From the NCBI RefSeq assembly GCF_900105395.1, contig NZ_LT629775.1, positions 8,397,501 through 8,461,500 of the forward strand: a DNA stretch of 64,000 nt. Direction: 5' to 3'. Position numbers and translations under genes: made by a program. The DNA comes from Streptomyces sp. TLI_053 (lineage in GTDB: Bacteria; Actinomycetota; Actinomycetes; Streptomycetales; Streptomycetaceae). Under the pieces are notes generated by a model. It worked only from the letters and a program-made list of their open reading frames with translations. It ran no database searches and had not been told where the DNA came from. Shown one piece after another: positions 44,969 through 54,295 of the stretch. Position 1 is the first letter of the stretch; each line of letters begins with the position of its first letter.

Positions 44969-45871
44969 GTGAGCGGATTCGTCGTGGTCGGGGTGGATGG
45001 GTCGCCGGAGAGTCTGGCGGCGCTGGACTGGGCCGCGGAGGAGGCGGCGGGGCGCGGGGCGGTGCTGCGGGTGGTGCTGGCCTGGCCGAGTGTGGTGACG
45101 CCGCTGTCGGTGCTGGGGGCGGTGGATCTGGCGCACCGGCAGGCCGAGGTGACGCTGCGCGAGGCGGAGCTGCGGGTGCGGGAGCGGTGGCCCGAGCTCG
45201 CGGTGACGGCGGTGCAGGTGCCGCACGATCCGGTGCGGGCGCTGGTCGAGGAGGCGGGGGAGGCGGCGACCCTGGTGCTCGGGTCGCGGGGGCTCGGGGC
45301 GGTGGCGGGGTTCCTGGTCGGGTCGGTGGGGCAGCGGGTGCTCGCCAGGTCGGACGTGCCGGTGGTGCTGGTGCGGGAGGGGCGGACGGAGGGCGGCGAG
45401 GTGGTGGTCGGCGTCGACCCCTACGAGGGCCCCGACGCGGTCCTCGGCCAGGCCTTCGCGGCGGCCGAGCGGCGCGGGCTGCCGCTGCGGGCCGTGTACG
45501 CCTGGACGCTGCCGGTCTCCTACCAGTACGCGGGCATCGCGGCCAGCGTCGACGTGTCCGGCGCGATGCAGACCTTCGCCGAGACCGAGCTGGCGCGGGT
45601 GGTCCAGCCGTGGCGGGCGGAGCACCCCGGGGTGACAGTGGTCGAGGAGGTCCTGAACGCGCGCCCCGCCAAGGTGCTCGCGGAGCGGGCGGCGGCGGGC
45701 GCGGAGCTGGTGGTGGTCGGGCGGCGGGTCCGCCGGTCGCCGCTGGGCGCGCACCTCGGGTCGGTCGCGCACGCGGTGCTGCACCACGTGCCGTGCCCGG
45801 TCGCGGTGGTGCCCTACGAGCGGACCCAGGAGCGCACCCCCGACGAGACGCAGGAGGCGGGCGATGAGTGA
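44969..45871 (+). CDS. Tandem-domain universal stress protein (first of two)
   Basis: A 300-residue protein with two UspA domains. Domain 1 (FVVVGVDGSPESLAALDWA to about 145) ends with the ATP-binding signature GSRGLGAVAGFLVGSVGQRV. Domain 2 (from VVVGVDPYEGPDAV) ends with GRRVRRSPLGAHLGSVAHAV, also of the G-2x-G-9x-G-S type. Such proteins bind ATP and help survival in hypoxia or stasis, often under DevR/DosR-type control in actinobacteria. GTG at 44969 with GGAGG upstream; the longer frame reads into the low-GC island. It overlaps the next gene by 8 bp. Confidence 0.93.
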   Translation: MSGFVVVGVDGSPESLAALDWAAEEAAGRGAVLRVVLAWPSVVTPLSVLGAVDLAHRQAEVTLREAELRVRERWPELAVTAVQVPHDPVRALVEEAGEAATLVLGSRGLGAVAGFLVGSVGQRVLARSDVPVVLVREGRTEGGEVVVGVDPYEGPDAVLGQAFAAAERRGLPLRAVYAWTLPVSYQYAGIAASVDVSGAMQTFAETELARVVQPWRAEHPGVTVVEEVLNARPAKVLAERAAAGAELVVVGRRVRRSPLGAHLGSVAHAVLHHVPCPVAVVPYERTQERTPDETQEAGDE

Positions 45872-46706
45872 CCCGGTGCTGGTGGGGGTGGACGGTTCGG
45901 AGGCGAGCCTGGCCGCCGTGGACGTCGCGGTCCGGGAGGCGCGGCTGCGCGGCCGCGGCCTGCGGATCGTGCACGCCTTCATCTGGCCGCTGATGCACGT
46001 GCCCCTCGGCCCGGCCAAGGACGGACCGCCGGACGGCGGGCTGCGGCACCAGGCGGAGCGGGTGCTGGAGGACGCCCTCGCCAGGGCCCGGGCCCTGGAC
46101 CCCGAGCTGGAGATCGACGCCGAGCTGGTCACCGGCGAGCCGCTGACGGTGCTGGCCCGCCTGTCCCGGGACTCCTGCCTGGTCGTGGTCGGCAGCCGTG
46201 GCCTCGGCCGGTTCGGGGCGCTGCTGATCGGTTCGGTGGCCGTGCACCTGGCCGCGCACGCCGCCTGCCCGGTGCTGATCGTCCGGGGCCGGCCCGAGCC
46301 GGACGGGCCGGTGCTGGTGGCGGTGGACGGAGCGGGGGTCGGCGCGGAGGCGCTGGACTTCGCCTTCGCGGAGGCCGCCGCCCGCGGGGTGCCGTTGACG
46401 GCGCTGCATGTGGCGCATCCGAGCGCGAGCCTCCCGGGACAGGAGGAGCGGGCGCTCGCCGAGGCGATCGCCGGCCGCCGGGACAAGTACCCGGACGTGG
46501 AGCTGCGCGCGGAACTGATCGAGGCCCACGCCCGCCCGGCGCTGATCGACGCGAGCCGGGCGGCCCAGCTGCTGGTGGTCGGCGCCCGGGGCCGGGGCGG
46601 GTTCGCGGGCATGCTGCTGGGGTCGACGAGCCAGGCGATGATCCAGCACGCGTTCTGCCCGGTGGTGGTGGTCCGGCACGAGGCGCAACTCGCGGAGGCC
46701 GGTTAG
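45864..46706 (+). CDS. Tandem-domain universal stress protein (second of two)
   Basis: A 280-residue, two-domain UspA protein. Domain 1 starts PVLVGVDGSEASLAAVDVA and has GSRGLGRFGALLIGSVAVHL; domain 2 starts PVLVAVDGAGVGAEALDFA and has GARGRGGFAGMLLGSTSQAM. Both nucleotide signatures are intact. The ATG overlaps the end of the preceding usp gene by 8 bp, so the pair is co-translated. It converges on the NAD-kinase-like gene with only 9 bp between stops. Confidence 0.94.
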   Translation: MSDPVLVGVDGSEASLAAVDVAVREARLRGRGLRIVHAFIWPLMHVPLGPAKDGPPDGGLRHQAERVLEDALARARALDPELEIDAELVTGEPLTVLARLSRDSCLVVVGSRGLGRFGALLIGSVAVHLAAHAACPVLIVRGRPEPDGPVLVAVDGAGVGAEALDFAFAEAAARGVPLTALHVAHPSASLPGQEERALAEAIAGRRDKYPDVELRAELIEAHARPALIDASRAAQLLVVGARGRGGFAGMLLGSTSQAMIQHAFCPVVVVRHEAQLAEAG

Positions 46707-46715
46707 GGGAGGCGC

Positions 46716-47630
46716 TCAGCCGAGCAGCCGCAGCCGGGTGGCGGCGACGCCGACCCGGACCGTCTGCCCCCGGACGAGGTCCAGCGCGTCGCTCTCGACG
46801 CCGTCCCCGAAGGCCACCAGCCGGTCCGACTCGACGGTCAGGACGAGCCGCTGATCCCCGTCGAGCAGCCCGTGCACCCGGGTGGTGCCGGTGGCGGGGG
46901 AGGGCCAGGCCTCGCGGACGAACCAGGCGAGCGACGGCGCGCCGGGCGCGGGCAGGGCGAGCGGGCCGCCGCGGTCCTGCCAGACGGAGCGGCACCAGCC
47001 GGTGCCGCCGGTGCCGGTGCCGACCAGCACCCCGGACGAGGCCTGCGCCTCGTCGCCGTCCGGCGCGCCGGGGTGCTGCTCGACGGCCAGCCGGTAGCGC
47101 GCGGTCTGGTGGCCGGGCTGGCCGACGTAGACCTCGTTCAGCGCGAGCAGCCGCTGGGTGTCGTCGGCGACGGCCTCGACCATGGTGCGTTCCTCGGTCC
47201 GCCGGTCGGTGCCGGGGCCGACGGCGGCCGGGAGCAGGCGGGGCAGGTCGTCGGCCCGGTGGCGGACCAGGACGCCGGGGTTGCGGCCGGGTTCGGTGTC
47301 CACGCCGATCACGGGCTGTCCGCCGAGGTACTTGGCGACGTTGGCGACCAGGCCGTCCTGGCCGACCACGACGACGACGTCCTCGGGTTCGAAGAGGAAC
47401 CGGGGCAGGTCGGCGCGTTCGACCCGGGTGCGGCGCCAGTCGAGCGGGACGGCGCCGCCCGCCCGGGCGAGCGCCTCCTCCTGCCGGACGTGGCGCCGCT
47501 CGATCTCCTCGACCGAGCGGCCCCGGCTGCGCAGGAAGTAGGCGGCCTGGCCGGGCGTGCCGTGGTGGGCGACCAGCTCCTGGTACTCGCTGCGGCGGTG
47601 GACCAGGACGGCCCGGGGGGCGAGCGTCAC
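46716..47630 (-). CDS. NAD-kinase-like protein
   Basis: A 304-residue protein with the NAD kinase fold but altered motifs. The phosphate-binding GGDGT appears as GQDGL (90-94), retaining Asp92, and NEVYVG (about 166) replaces the usual NE(A/D). A VLVGTGTGGTGW segment (about 200-215) stands for TGSTAY. The changes suggest an altered phosphate donor or substrate, or loss of kinase activity. It is coupled by a GTGA overlap to an SPFH-domain gene, so its role may be membrane-microdomain-linked. A canonical NAD kinase is presumably encoded elsewhere. Confidence 0.75.
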   Translation of the reverse strand: MTLAPRAVLVHRRSEYQELVAHHGTPGQAAYFLRSRGRSVEEIERRHVRQEEALARAGGAVPLDWRRTRVERADLPRFLFEPEDVVVVVGQDGLVANVAKYLGGQPVIGVDTEPGRNPGVLVRHRADDLPRLLPAAVGPGTDRRTEERTMVEAVADDTQRLLALNEVYVGQPGHQTARYRLAVEQHPGAPDGDEAQASSGVLVGTGTGGTGWCRSVWQDRGGPLALPAPGAPSLAWFVREAWPSPATGTTRVHGLLDGDQRLVLTVESDRLVAFGDGVESDALDLVRGQTVRVGVAATRLRLLG

Positions 47631-48682
47631 CGTCCGTGCCCGCCCGTGCCGCCGGACAGCGGTTCCCCCGACGCACCGGCCGACGAACCCGCCGCGCCGA
47701 GCTTGGCGAGCAGCCCGGTCAGCACGTCCGGGGTGAGGGTGAGGCTGTCGATCCGCGGCAGGTGCTCGGCCAGCCGCATCAGCGCGAGCGCCCGCAGCAC
47801 CGCCGGGTCGGCCTGCTGGTGGGCGGCCAGCCAGGCGGCCTCGGCGGCGGCCTTCGCCTCGCCCAGGGCGCGGGCGGCCTCGGCCTCCGCGCCGGCGAGG
47901 CGGGTGCGGCGCTGGGCCTCGGCGTCGGTGCGGATCCGGTCGGCCACGGCCTCGTCCTCGGCCTGGCGCTGGGCGTTGGCGCCCTCCTGGACGATCAGCT
48001 GCTCCTGCCGCCGGGCGAGCTCGATCCGGTTGGCCAGTTCGTTCTCGGCGATGCCGCGTTCGTGCTCGACGGCGACGGCGCGTCGTTCGAAGGTGGCCCG
48101 GTCGGCCTCCTGCTGGACGAGTTCCCGGGCGGGGGTGCGCAGGGCGCGTTCCACCTCCGGTTCGGGGCGCAGGGCGACCACGCGCACGGAGATGACGGCG
48201 AGTCCGGTCTCGGCGAGCCGGGGCTCGGCGGCGAGGCCGGCGGTCATCCGCTCGCGGACACCGGCGATGCCGTCGGCCAGGGCGGCGGCGAGCGGGGTGC
48301 GGGCGAGCAGGCCGAGGGCGTGCTGCTGGGCGGTCTCGGTGAGCAGGGTGGCGAGCTGGTCGAGCGGGGCGGAGCGCCAGGCACCGGTGTCGGGGTCGAT
48401 GCCGAAGTCGACGCGGGCGGCGGCGGTGGCCGGGTCGGTGATCCGGTAGGTCAGGGTGCCCTGGACGGTGACGTCCTGGAAGTCGGCGGTGCGGGCGTGG
48501 AAGAGCATCGCGAGTTCGCGGTCGTCGACCGGCACCTCGGAGAGGGCGGCGGTGAGCGGGCGGAACCAGAAGGCGAGCCCGGTGCCGTCGTGGGCGAGCC
48601 GGCCGCGGCGGACGTGCCGGATGTGGGCGGTGGGGCGGGCGCGCAGGTGGCGCAGTCCGAAGCGCTTGGTGATGTCGGCCAT
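47627..48682 (-). CDS. SPFH/band-7 domain protein
   Basis: A 351-residue protein with an N-terminal SPFH (stomatin/prohibitin/flotillin) domain (about 15-190; note DFQDVTVQGTLTYRITDP). A long Glu/Ala/Arg/Gln-rich coiled coil follows (about 190-290), then a C-terminal segment with MRLAEHLPRIDSLTLTPDVL. There is no N-terminal TM, unlike stomatins, so membrane contact would be peripheral. SPFH proteins form oligomeric cages or microdomains. AAAAGGAG precedes the ATG. It is co-transcribed and translationally coupled with the NAD-kinase-like gene. Its promoter contains two matching dyads. Confidence 0.88.
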   Translation of the reverse strand: MADITKRFGLRHLRARPTAHIRHVRRGRLAHDGTGLAFWFRPLTAALSEVPVDDRELAMLFHARTADFQDVTVQGTLTYRITDPATAAARVDFGIDPDTGAWRSAPLDQLATLLTETAQQHALGLLARTPLAAALADGIAGVRERMTAGLAAEPRLAETGLAVISVRVVALRPEPEVERALRTPARELVQQEADRATFERRAVAVEHERGIAENELANRIELARRQEQLIVQEGANAQRQAEDEAVADRIRTDAEAQRRTRLAGAEAEAARALGEAKAAAEAAWLAAHQQADPAVLRALALMRLAEHLPRIDSLTLTPDVLTGLLAKLGAAGSSAGASGEPLSGGTGGHGR

Positions 48683-48694
48683 GGCGACTCCTTT

Positions 48695-48743
48695 TCGTCG
48701 CACTGACGATATTGAAGCCGAAGGGATCTCGTCAAGGTGACGA
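48695..48743 (-). promoter_or_regulatory. Promoter with paired TCGTC-N5-GACGA operators
   Basis: Two copies of the dyad TCGTCnnnnnGACGA lie at 48695-48709 and 48729-48743, centres 34 bp apart. On the minus strand TTGACG (48737-48732 region) and TATCGT, spaced about 18 bp, would place one dyad over the -35 and one over the -10, ideal for repression of the SPFH operon. Confidence 0.65.
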
Positions 48744-48843
48744 AAAATGATCCCCCGGCGGCGAGGAGGCGGGAGGCGCGGGCTGCAGGGACAGGGGACG
48801 AACGGGAAACCGGTAGGGAGGGCGGTCGTGGGAGGATCGAACG

Positions 48844-49929
48844 GTGCTGAGGATGCGAACGACCGGGCTCCCCGCGGTGCTGCTCGCCGCGGCCTGCGCC
48901 ACCGCCACCACCGCTGTCGCCGTCGGCGCCGGTGCCACGCTCGGCGCCCCGTCCGCGCACGCGGCCGACCCGGGCGGCCGGGCCTTCGACATCGCCGACC
49001 CGAGGATCACCGAGTCCAGCGGCCTCGCCGCGAGCCGGCAGCACCCCGGCGTCTACTGGACCCACAACGACAGCGACGACGGTCCGTACGTCTACGCGGT
49101 CGACTCCCAGGGCCGCACCGTCGCCACCGTCACCCTGCGGGGCGTCGAACCCCGCGACGTCGAGGCGATCTCGCTCGGTCCGGACGGTCGGCTCTACGTC
49201 GGCGACCTCGGCGACAACCTCGGCGGCAAGTGGCCCGAGGTCTGGATCTACGCCTTCGCCGAACCCGCCGAACTCCACGACCAGGCCGTGGAGGTGACCC
49301 GCTACAAGGTCCGCTACGAGGACGGCCCGCGCGACGCCGAGGCGCTGATGGTGCACCCGGTGACCGGCCGCGCCTACATCGCCAGCAAGAAGCAGGGCGG
49401 CGGCGGGCTCTACCAGGGCCCGGAGAAGCTCTCCCCGACGGGCGTGAACACCTTCCGGAGGATCGCCGACGCGCCCTGGACGACCGACGGCGCCTTCTCG
49501 CCGGACGGCACCCGGCTGGTGCTGCGCGGCTACTTCTCGGCGACCCTCTACCGCTGGAAGGACGGCATGCCGGGCGATCCCTCGCCGCTGTCGGTGCCGT
49601 TCCAGCGGCAGGGGGAGTCGGTCACCTTCACCCCGGACGGGCGGGCGCTGCTCTACGGCACCGAGGGCAAGGACAGCCCGGTCTGGCGTGCGCCGCTGGA
49701 CGACGCGCAGCTTCCGGACACCGTGGAACCGCTGCGGAGCGCCACTCCGGCCCCGTCGGCCGAGCCGGACTCCTCGGGCCCGGCGGCGTCCGGTGCGGCC
49801 GCCCCGTCGGCGTCCGGCGGCGGGCAGGGCGCCCCGGCGGGCACCGGGGACAAGGTGCTCGGGGTGGCCTTCCTGGGCGCGATCGCGGTCGCGGTGTTCG
49901 GACTGCGGCGCAAGAAGCGCGAGAGCTGA
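48844..49929 (+). CDS. Secreted, membrane-anchored beta-propeller-like protein
   Basis: A 361-residue exported protein. The signal peptide ends near SAHA-ADP (residue 41). The body has propeller-like blades (RITESSGLAASRQHPGVYWTHND, then VEAISLGPDGRLYVGDLGDN, DAEALMVHPVTGRAYIASKK, and SVTFTPDGRALLYGTEG). A Pro/Ser/Ala-rich stalk and a C-terminal TM with RRKKR stop follow, resembling a sortase-less cell-surface anchor. The ESSGLAAS opening is common to actinobacterial WD40-like surface proteins of unknown function. GTG start after GGGAGG. Confidence 0.85.
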   Translation: MLRMRTTGLPAVLLAAACATATTAVAVGAGATLGAPSAHAADPGGRAFDIADPRITESSGLAASRQHPGVYWTHNDSDDGPYVYAVDSQGRTVATVTLRGVEPRDVEAISLGPDGRLYVGDLGDNLGGKWPEVWIYAFAEPAELHDQAVEVTRYKVRYEDGPRDAEALMVHPVTGRAYIASKKQGGGGLYQGPEKLSPTGVNTFRRIADAPWTTDGAFSPDGTRLVLRGYFSATLYRWKDGMPGDPSPLSVPFQRQGESVTFTPDGRALLYGTEGKDSPVWRAPLDDAQLPDTVEPLRSATPAPSAEPDSSGPAASGAAAPSASGGGQGAPAGTGDKVLGVAFLGAIAVAVFGLRRKKRES

Positions 49930-50133
49930 GGGCCGGGGACGGCGGGGCGCGCGGACCCGCCCGTTCTTGATCGAGTCCCGTCGAGCGTGGGCGAACGACC
50001 GGGTCCCGGGGCGGGCGGCCCCGTCGGCCCCACCGGGGGCCACGCCCAACGACGGTGATCTGTCGCCGATTTGTGACAAAGGTTGACCAACACCGGCCCC
50101 ACGGGCGGTTTTCGTGGACGTAGTGTTCCGACT

Positions 50134-52530
50134 ATGTCACGGAGAAGCCGCCGCATGCCCTCCTCGGAGCCCCACGACACCTGGGTCCCGCGCCCCCGGC
50201 GCCGCGAGACCCCGCTCGGTCTGCTCGGCCACGGCGTGAAGTTCCTCGGTTACAGCACCCTCGCGGGAGTCCTGCTCGCGGGCATCGCCCTGCCGGCCGC
50301 CGGGGCGCTCGGGCTCGGCATGAAGAGCGGCGTCGAGGAGTTCGACAGCATCCCCGCCGACCTGAAGACACCGGCGCTGACCCAGGCCAGTTGGATCTAC
50401 GACGCCAAGGGCCAGCAGATAGCCAAGGTGTACGAGCGCGACCGCCGGGTGATCACCGGCGAGGAGATGGGCACGCTGATACGCCAGGCCCAGGTGGACA
50501 TCGAGGACGCGCGCTTCTACGAGCACGGGGCCGTCGACCTCAAGGGCGTCCTGCGGGCCATCACCAAGAACGCGGAGAGCGGCACCGCCGTCCAGGGCGC
50601 GTCCACGCTCACCCAGCAGTACGTGAAGAACGTGAACGTCGAGAAGGCCGGCGACGACCCGGTGGCCGTGCTGGAGGCCCAGCGCAAGACCCTGGGCCGC
50701 AAGGTCCAGGAGCTCAAGTACGCCATCAAGCTGGAGGAGGAGCTGACCAAGGACCAGATCCTCACCAACTACCTGAACATCACGTACTACGGCCAGCAGG
50801 CCTACGGGATCCAGGCGGCCGCCCAGCGGTACTTCAGCAAGAACAGCAAGGACCTCACGGTCGCCGAGGCCGCCACCCTGGCCGGACTGGTGCAGAACCC
50901 CTCCCAGTTCGACCCCAAGGCCCACCCCGAGGCCTCGCGCAAGCGCCGCGACGTCGTCATCGACAAGATGGTCGAGAACAAGCACCTCACCCCGGAGCAG
51001 GCCAAGGAGGCCAAGTCCGGGCCGGTCGCCCTGCACTACCAGGCCCCGCAGAACGGCTGCATCACCGCCGACGCGGGCATGGGCTTCTTCTGCGACTACG
51101 TGCGGCACGTGATCAAGCAGGACCCGGTCTTCGGCAAGACCGCCGCCGAGCGCAAGAAGCTCTGGGACCAGGGCGGCCTGTTCATCCACACCACCCTCGA
51201 CCCGGTGAAGCAGGCGGCCGCGCTCAAGGCCGTGACCACCAAGGTCAAGGTCACCGACCAGGTGTCGGCGGCGATGACCATGGTCGAACCGGGCACCGGC
51301 AAGATCCTGGCGATGACCCAGACCCGGCCGTACGGGATCGACCCGGCCAAGAACCAGACCGTCGTCAACTACAACGTGGACGCGGCGATGGGCGGCGGCA
51401 ACGGCTTCCAGCCGGGCTCCAACTTCAAGCCGATCGTGGCCGCCGCCGGGCTGGAGGCCGGGCTGACCTCCACCCAGTCCTACGCCTCGCCGAACAAGAT
51501 GGACTGGCCGACGATGACCACCTGCGACGGCACCTGGAAGAACCTGGAGAAGGGCAAGAAGGGCGGCACCATCCCCAACGAGTCCTCGGGCGAGGTCGGC
51601 CCGTACGAGCTCAAGGAGGCGATGGCGCTCTCGGTCAACACCTACTTCGTGCAGATGGAGCAGGAGATCGGCCTCTGCGCGGTCAAGCAGATGGCCAACA
51701 AGCTGGGTGTCGGGAGCAAGGCCAGCGGCAAGCCGCTGCAGGAGCTGCCGGCCCTCGGCCTGGGGACCCAGGAGGTGAGCCCGCTGGTGATGGCCAACGT
51801 CTACGCGACCTTCGCCAACCGCGGCACCTACTGCACGCCGGTCGCGATCAGCAGCATCACCACCATGGACGGCAAGGACGTCCCGGTCAGTCCGGCCAAG
51901 TGCGACCGGGTGCTGTCCGAGAGCACCGCCGACATCATCAACACCGTGCTGCTCGGGGTCACCGAGAAGGGCGGCACCGCACGTGACCTCGGTCTGGACG
52001 ACGATCGCCAGATCGCCGGCAAGACCGGTACCTCCGACGAGAAGAAGTCGGCCTGGTTCAGCGGCTACACCGGCAACCTGGCCGCCTCGGTCTGGCTCGG
52101 CGGCCCGGCCGGCGGCGTGCCGATGAAGAACATCCGGATCGGCGGCAAGTGGTTCGACGAGGTCTTCGGCGCCACCGGCCCGGGGCCGATCTGGCAGATG
52201 GCCATGAACGACGCCGTTCGGGGCATGCCGGAGAAGGAGTTCGAGACCGTCTACATCCCGAATCCGGCGCCGAAGCGCGACCCCTCGGCGAGCCCGGGCT
52301 CGGGCAGCGGCACACCGTGGACGACCTGGCCCGGCGGCCAGCCGACCGACGTCGCCCCGACCTGGCCCGGCGGACGCACCCAGCCCGGCCGCCAGCCCAC
52401 CCGCAAGCCCGCCCAGCCGACCCAGCCCGCCCAGCAGGACCGGCCGACCCAGCAGGAGCAGGCACCGCAGGGGCAGCCGGCCCAGCAGGGCCAGCAGGGC
52501 CAGTCCGAGGAGCAGCACAACGACGGCTGA
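50134..52530 (+). CDS. Class A penicillin-binding protein (glycosyltransferase/transpeptidase)
   Basis: A 798-residue bifunctional peptidoglycan synthase. A basic cytoplasmic tail and one TM (about 35-60) precede a GT51 domain with DIEDARFYEHG (catalytic Glu near 123) and GASTLTQQYVKN. The transpeptidase domain has SNFKP (SxxK, about 429), SVN (about 500) and KTGTS (about 630). The C-terminus is a long Pro/Gln/Gly-rich tail typical of actinobacterial PonA-like proteins. TAGTGT lies eight bases before the ATG, suggesting a near-leaderless message; ATG 50155 with GGAG upstream is an alternative start. It polymerises and cross-links the cell wall outside the membrane. Confidence 0.95.
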   Translation: MSRRSRRMPSSEPHDTWVPRPRRRETPLGLLGHGVKFLGYSTLAGVLLAGIALPAAGALGLGMKSGVEEFDSIPADLKTPALTQASWIYDAKGQQIAKVYERDRRVITGEEMGTLIRQAQVDIEDARFYEHGAVDLKGVLRAITKNAESGTAVQGASTLTQQYVKNVNVEKAGDDPVAVLEAQRKTLGRKVQELKYAIKLEEELTKDQILTNYLNITYYGQQAYGIQAAAQRYFSKNSKDLTVAEAATLAGLVQNPSQFDPKAHPEASRKRRDVVIDKMVENKHLTPEQAKEAKSGPVALHYQAPQNGCITADAGMGFFCDYVRHVIKQDPVFGKTAAERKKLWDQGGLFIHTTLDPVKQAAALKAVTTKVKVTDQVSAAMTMVEPGTGKILAMTQTRPYGIDPAKNQTVVNYNVDAAMGGGNGFQPGSNFKPIVAAAGLEAGLTSTQSYASPNKMDWPTMTTCDGTWKNLEKGKKGGTIPNESSGEVGPYELKEAMALSVNTYFVQMEQEIGLCAVKQMANKLGVGSKASGKPLQELPALGLGTQEVSPLVMANVYATFANRGTYCTPVAISSITTMDGKDVPVSPAKCDRVLSESTADIINTVLLGVTEKGGTARDLGLDDDRQIAGKTGTSDEKKSAWFSGYTGNLAASVWLGGPAGGVPMKNIRIGGKWFDEVFGATGPGPIWQMAMNDAVRGMPEKEFETVYIPNPAPKRDPSASPGSGSGTPWTTWPGGQPTDVAPTWPGGRTQPGRQPTRKPAQPTQPAQQDRPTQQEQAPQGQPAQQGQQGQSEEQHNDG

Positions 52531-52556
52531 CCCCGGAGAGCATCCCCGGAGCGGCA

Positions 52557-52596
52557 CCGCGCCCCCGGAACGTCGACGGACGTTCCGGGGGCGCGG
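52557..52596. terminator. Strong bidirectional terminator
   Basis: Perfect 18-bp arms (ccgcgcccccggaacgtc at 52557-52574 and its complement at 52579-52596), loop gacg, between the convergent PBP and GDPD genes. Confidence 0.9.
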
Positions 52597-52647
52597 CGGT
52601 TCAGCGACGGGCCGGTGAGGTCACCGGGGTAGGGGGAGCCGGTGCGC

Positions 52648-53934
52648 TCAGTGCACGCCCTTGGCGTCCCAGAAGTCCTGGCGGGCCAGCACGCTGGTGT
52701 CGGTCTGGTCGGTGAAGAAGCCGTCCACGCCGAGCTCGTACAGGTACTTCGCCCAGCCGATCGCGTCGCCGTACGCGTTGGGGTCGGTGCCCCGGCGGTA
52801 GTCCAGCGGAAGGAAGGCGTTCTCGTTGCGCACCGTGTACGGGTGCAGCAGCAGGCCGGCCGCGTGCGCGTCCCGGACCAGGGTGGTCGGCGGCAGCAGC
52901 TTGCCGGCCGCGTCGACCGGGACGATCAGGGTGGTGGTCGGGCCGATGCCGTGCGCGAAACCGGCGATCCAGCGCAGGTTCTCGGGCTTGACGAGGTCGG
53001 CCACGGTGCGCTTGTCGCCGGACAGCACGAAGTCGTACGGCTGGCTGGTCGGGCCGCTGAGCAGGAAGATCTTCGGGTTGTCGACCAGCTTGGCGAGCCG
53101 CTGCAGGCTGCTCGGCTCGAAGGACTGCAGGATCGCCCGGCCGTTGCGCCCGGCCAGCCCGGTGCGGCGCAGCTCGTCTGCGAGGCGCTCCTCCAGCGGC
53201 AGCCCGATCGAACGGAAGTAGCTGGGGTGCTTGGTCTCCGGGTACACCCAGACGTCCCGGCCGAGCTCGCGGCCGCGCTTGCGGGCGAAGTCCGCCACCT
53301 CGCGGAAGGTCGGGATCGCCCAGCGGCCGTCGTACAGCGTGTTGCGCTGACGCTGCTGCGGCAGCCGCTCCTTGGCGCGCAGGGTGCGCAGCTCGGCGAG
53401 CGTGAAGTCCTCGGTGAACCAGCCGGTCTGGGCCGCACCGTCGATGGTCTTCGTGGTGCGGCGGCTCGCGAACTCGGGGTGGTCGGCGACGTCCGTGGTC
53501 TCCACGATGTTGTTCTCGTGCCGGACCACCAGCTGGCCGTCCTTGGTGGGGACGAGGTCCGGCTCGATGACGTCCGCGCCCAGCTTCAGCGCCAGGTCGT
53601 AGGAGCCCAGGGTGTGCTCGGGGCGGTAGCCGGGGGCGCCGCGGTGACCGACGATCAGCGGGTGCGGCAGGCGGTCCAGGCCGGTGCCGGTGCGGACCGG
53701 CGGGCGGGTGCCGGCCGGACGGTCGGACGCGACGCCGCGCTCGTCGTCGGCGCCGGACCGGTCCGCGCCCGGCTGGTCCCCGGCGGGGGCGGCGAACGCC
53801 TCCCCGGCCCCGGCGGCGAGGGCCGCCGCGCCGAGACCGGCGGCACCGGTGGCCCGCAGGAAGCTGCGGCGGGAGGAGGAGGTGCCCTCGGCGGACTCCG
53901 CCGGGGTGCCGCCGTCGGTCGGACGGTACGTCAT
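52648..53934 (-). CDS. Glycerophosphodiester phosphodiesterase, Tat-exported
   Basis: A 428-residue secreted GDPD. The twin-arginine signal is SSRRSFLRATGAAG (about 20-33) with cleavage near AFA-AP. The catalytic and metal residues are in place: His97 (VGHRGAPGYRPEHT), Glu106, Glu124 and Asp126 (IEPDLVPTKDG), and His139 (VVRHE). It splits glycerophosphodiesters to glycerol-3-phosphate and an alcohol, for phosphate and carbon scavenging or teichoic-acid turnover. Length fits the larger streptomycete GlpQ class. AGGAG precedes the ATG. No PHO box is obvious upstream. Confidence 0.94.
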   Translation of the reverse strand: MTYRPTDGGTPAESAEGTSSSRRSFLRATGAAGLGAAALAAGAGEAFAAPAGDQPGADRSGADDERGVASDRPAGTRPPVRTGTGLDRLPHPLIVGHRGAPGYRPEHTLGSYDLALKLGADVIEPDLVPTKDGQLVVRHENNIVETTDVADHPEFASRRTTKTIDGAAQTGWFTEDFTLAELRTLRAKERLPQQRQRNTLYDGRWAIPTFREVADFARKRGRELGRDVWVYPETKHPSYFRSIGLPLEERLADELRRTGLAGRNGRAILQSFEPSSLQRLAKLVDNPKIFLLSGPTSQPYDFVLSGDKRTVADLVKPENLRWIAGFAHGIGPTTTLIVPVDAAGKLLPPTTLVRDAHAAGLLLHPYTVRNENAFLPLDYRRGTDPNAYGDAIGWAKYLYELGVDGFFTDQTDTSVLARQDFWDAKGVH

Positions 53935-54295
53935 GGAAGCTCCTAGCTCGCGCGGATGGCGTCGCGGTCTCGGTGCGGCGGTGTCGGTGCCGCGCCGTCG
54001 GCGTCGCGGTGTGGCTGCCGCCCGCAGACTAGGAGCAGTCCCGTCCCGCCGGGTGGCCTCCGGGCGAACTGCGGGAGAAGTTCCGGCACCCACCGTCCTT
54101 GCCGGGCCCGGGTGGCCGAAGGGGCGCGTGCCGCAGCCGGGTGGCGCGCGGGGGCGCACTCGGCGGAGTGGATGCCCGGTGCGCCCCGTTGCGCGGGTGT
54201 GACGGGTACGGGAGGTTGGTCCCGGCCCGTGCCGGGTGCACCGGCCCGGGCCGACAGCATGTCCGACGATCGATCGATTCGGAGGGATGTCGGCG

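Noticed and set aside
44577..44972. 131-codon frame with a lipobox-like LLLQGC
   Set aside because: It begins inside the SUKH gene's terminator, has no ribosome site, and turns into Gly/Trp-rich antisense-like sequence; codon use is unlike real genes.
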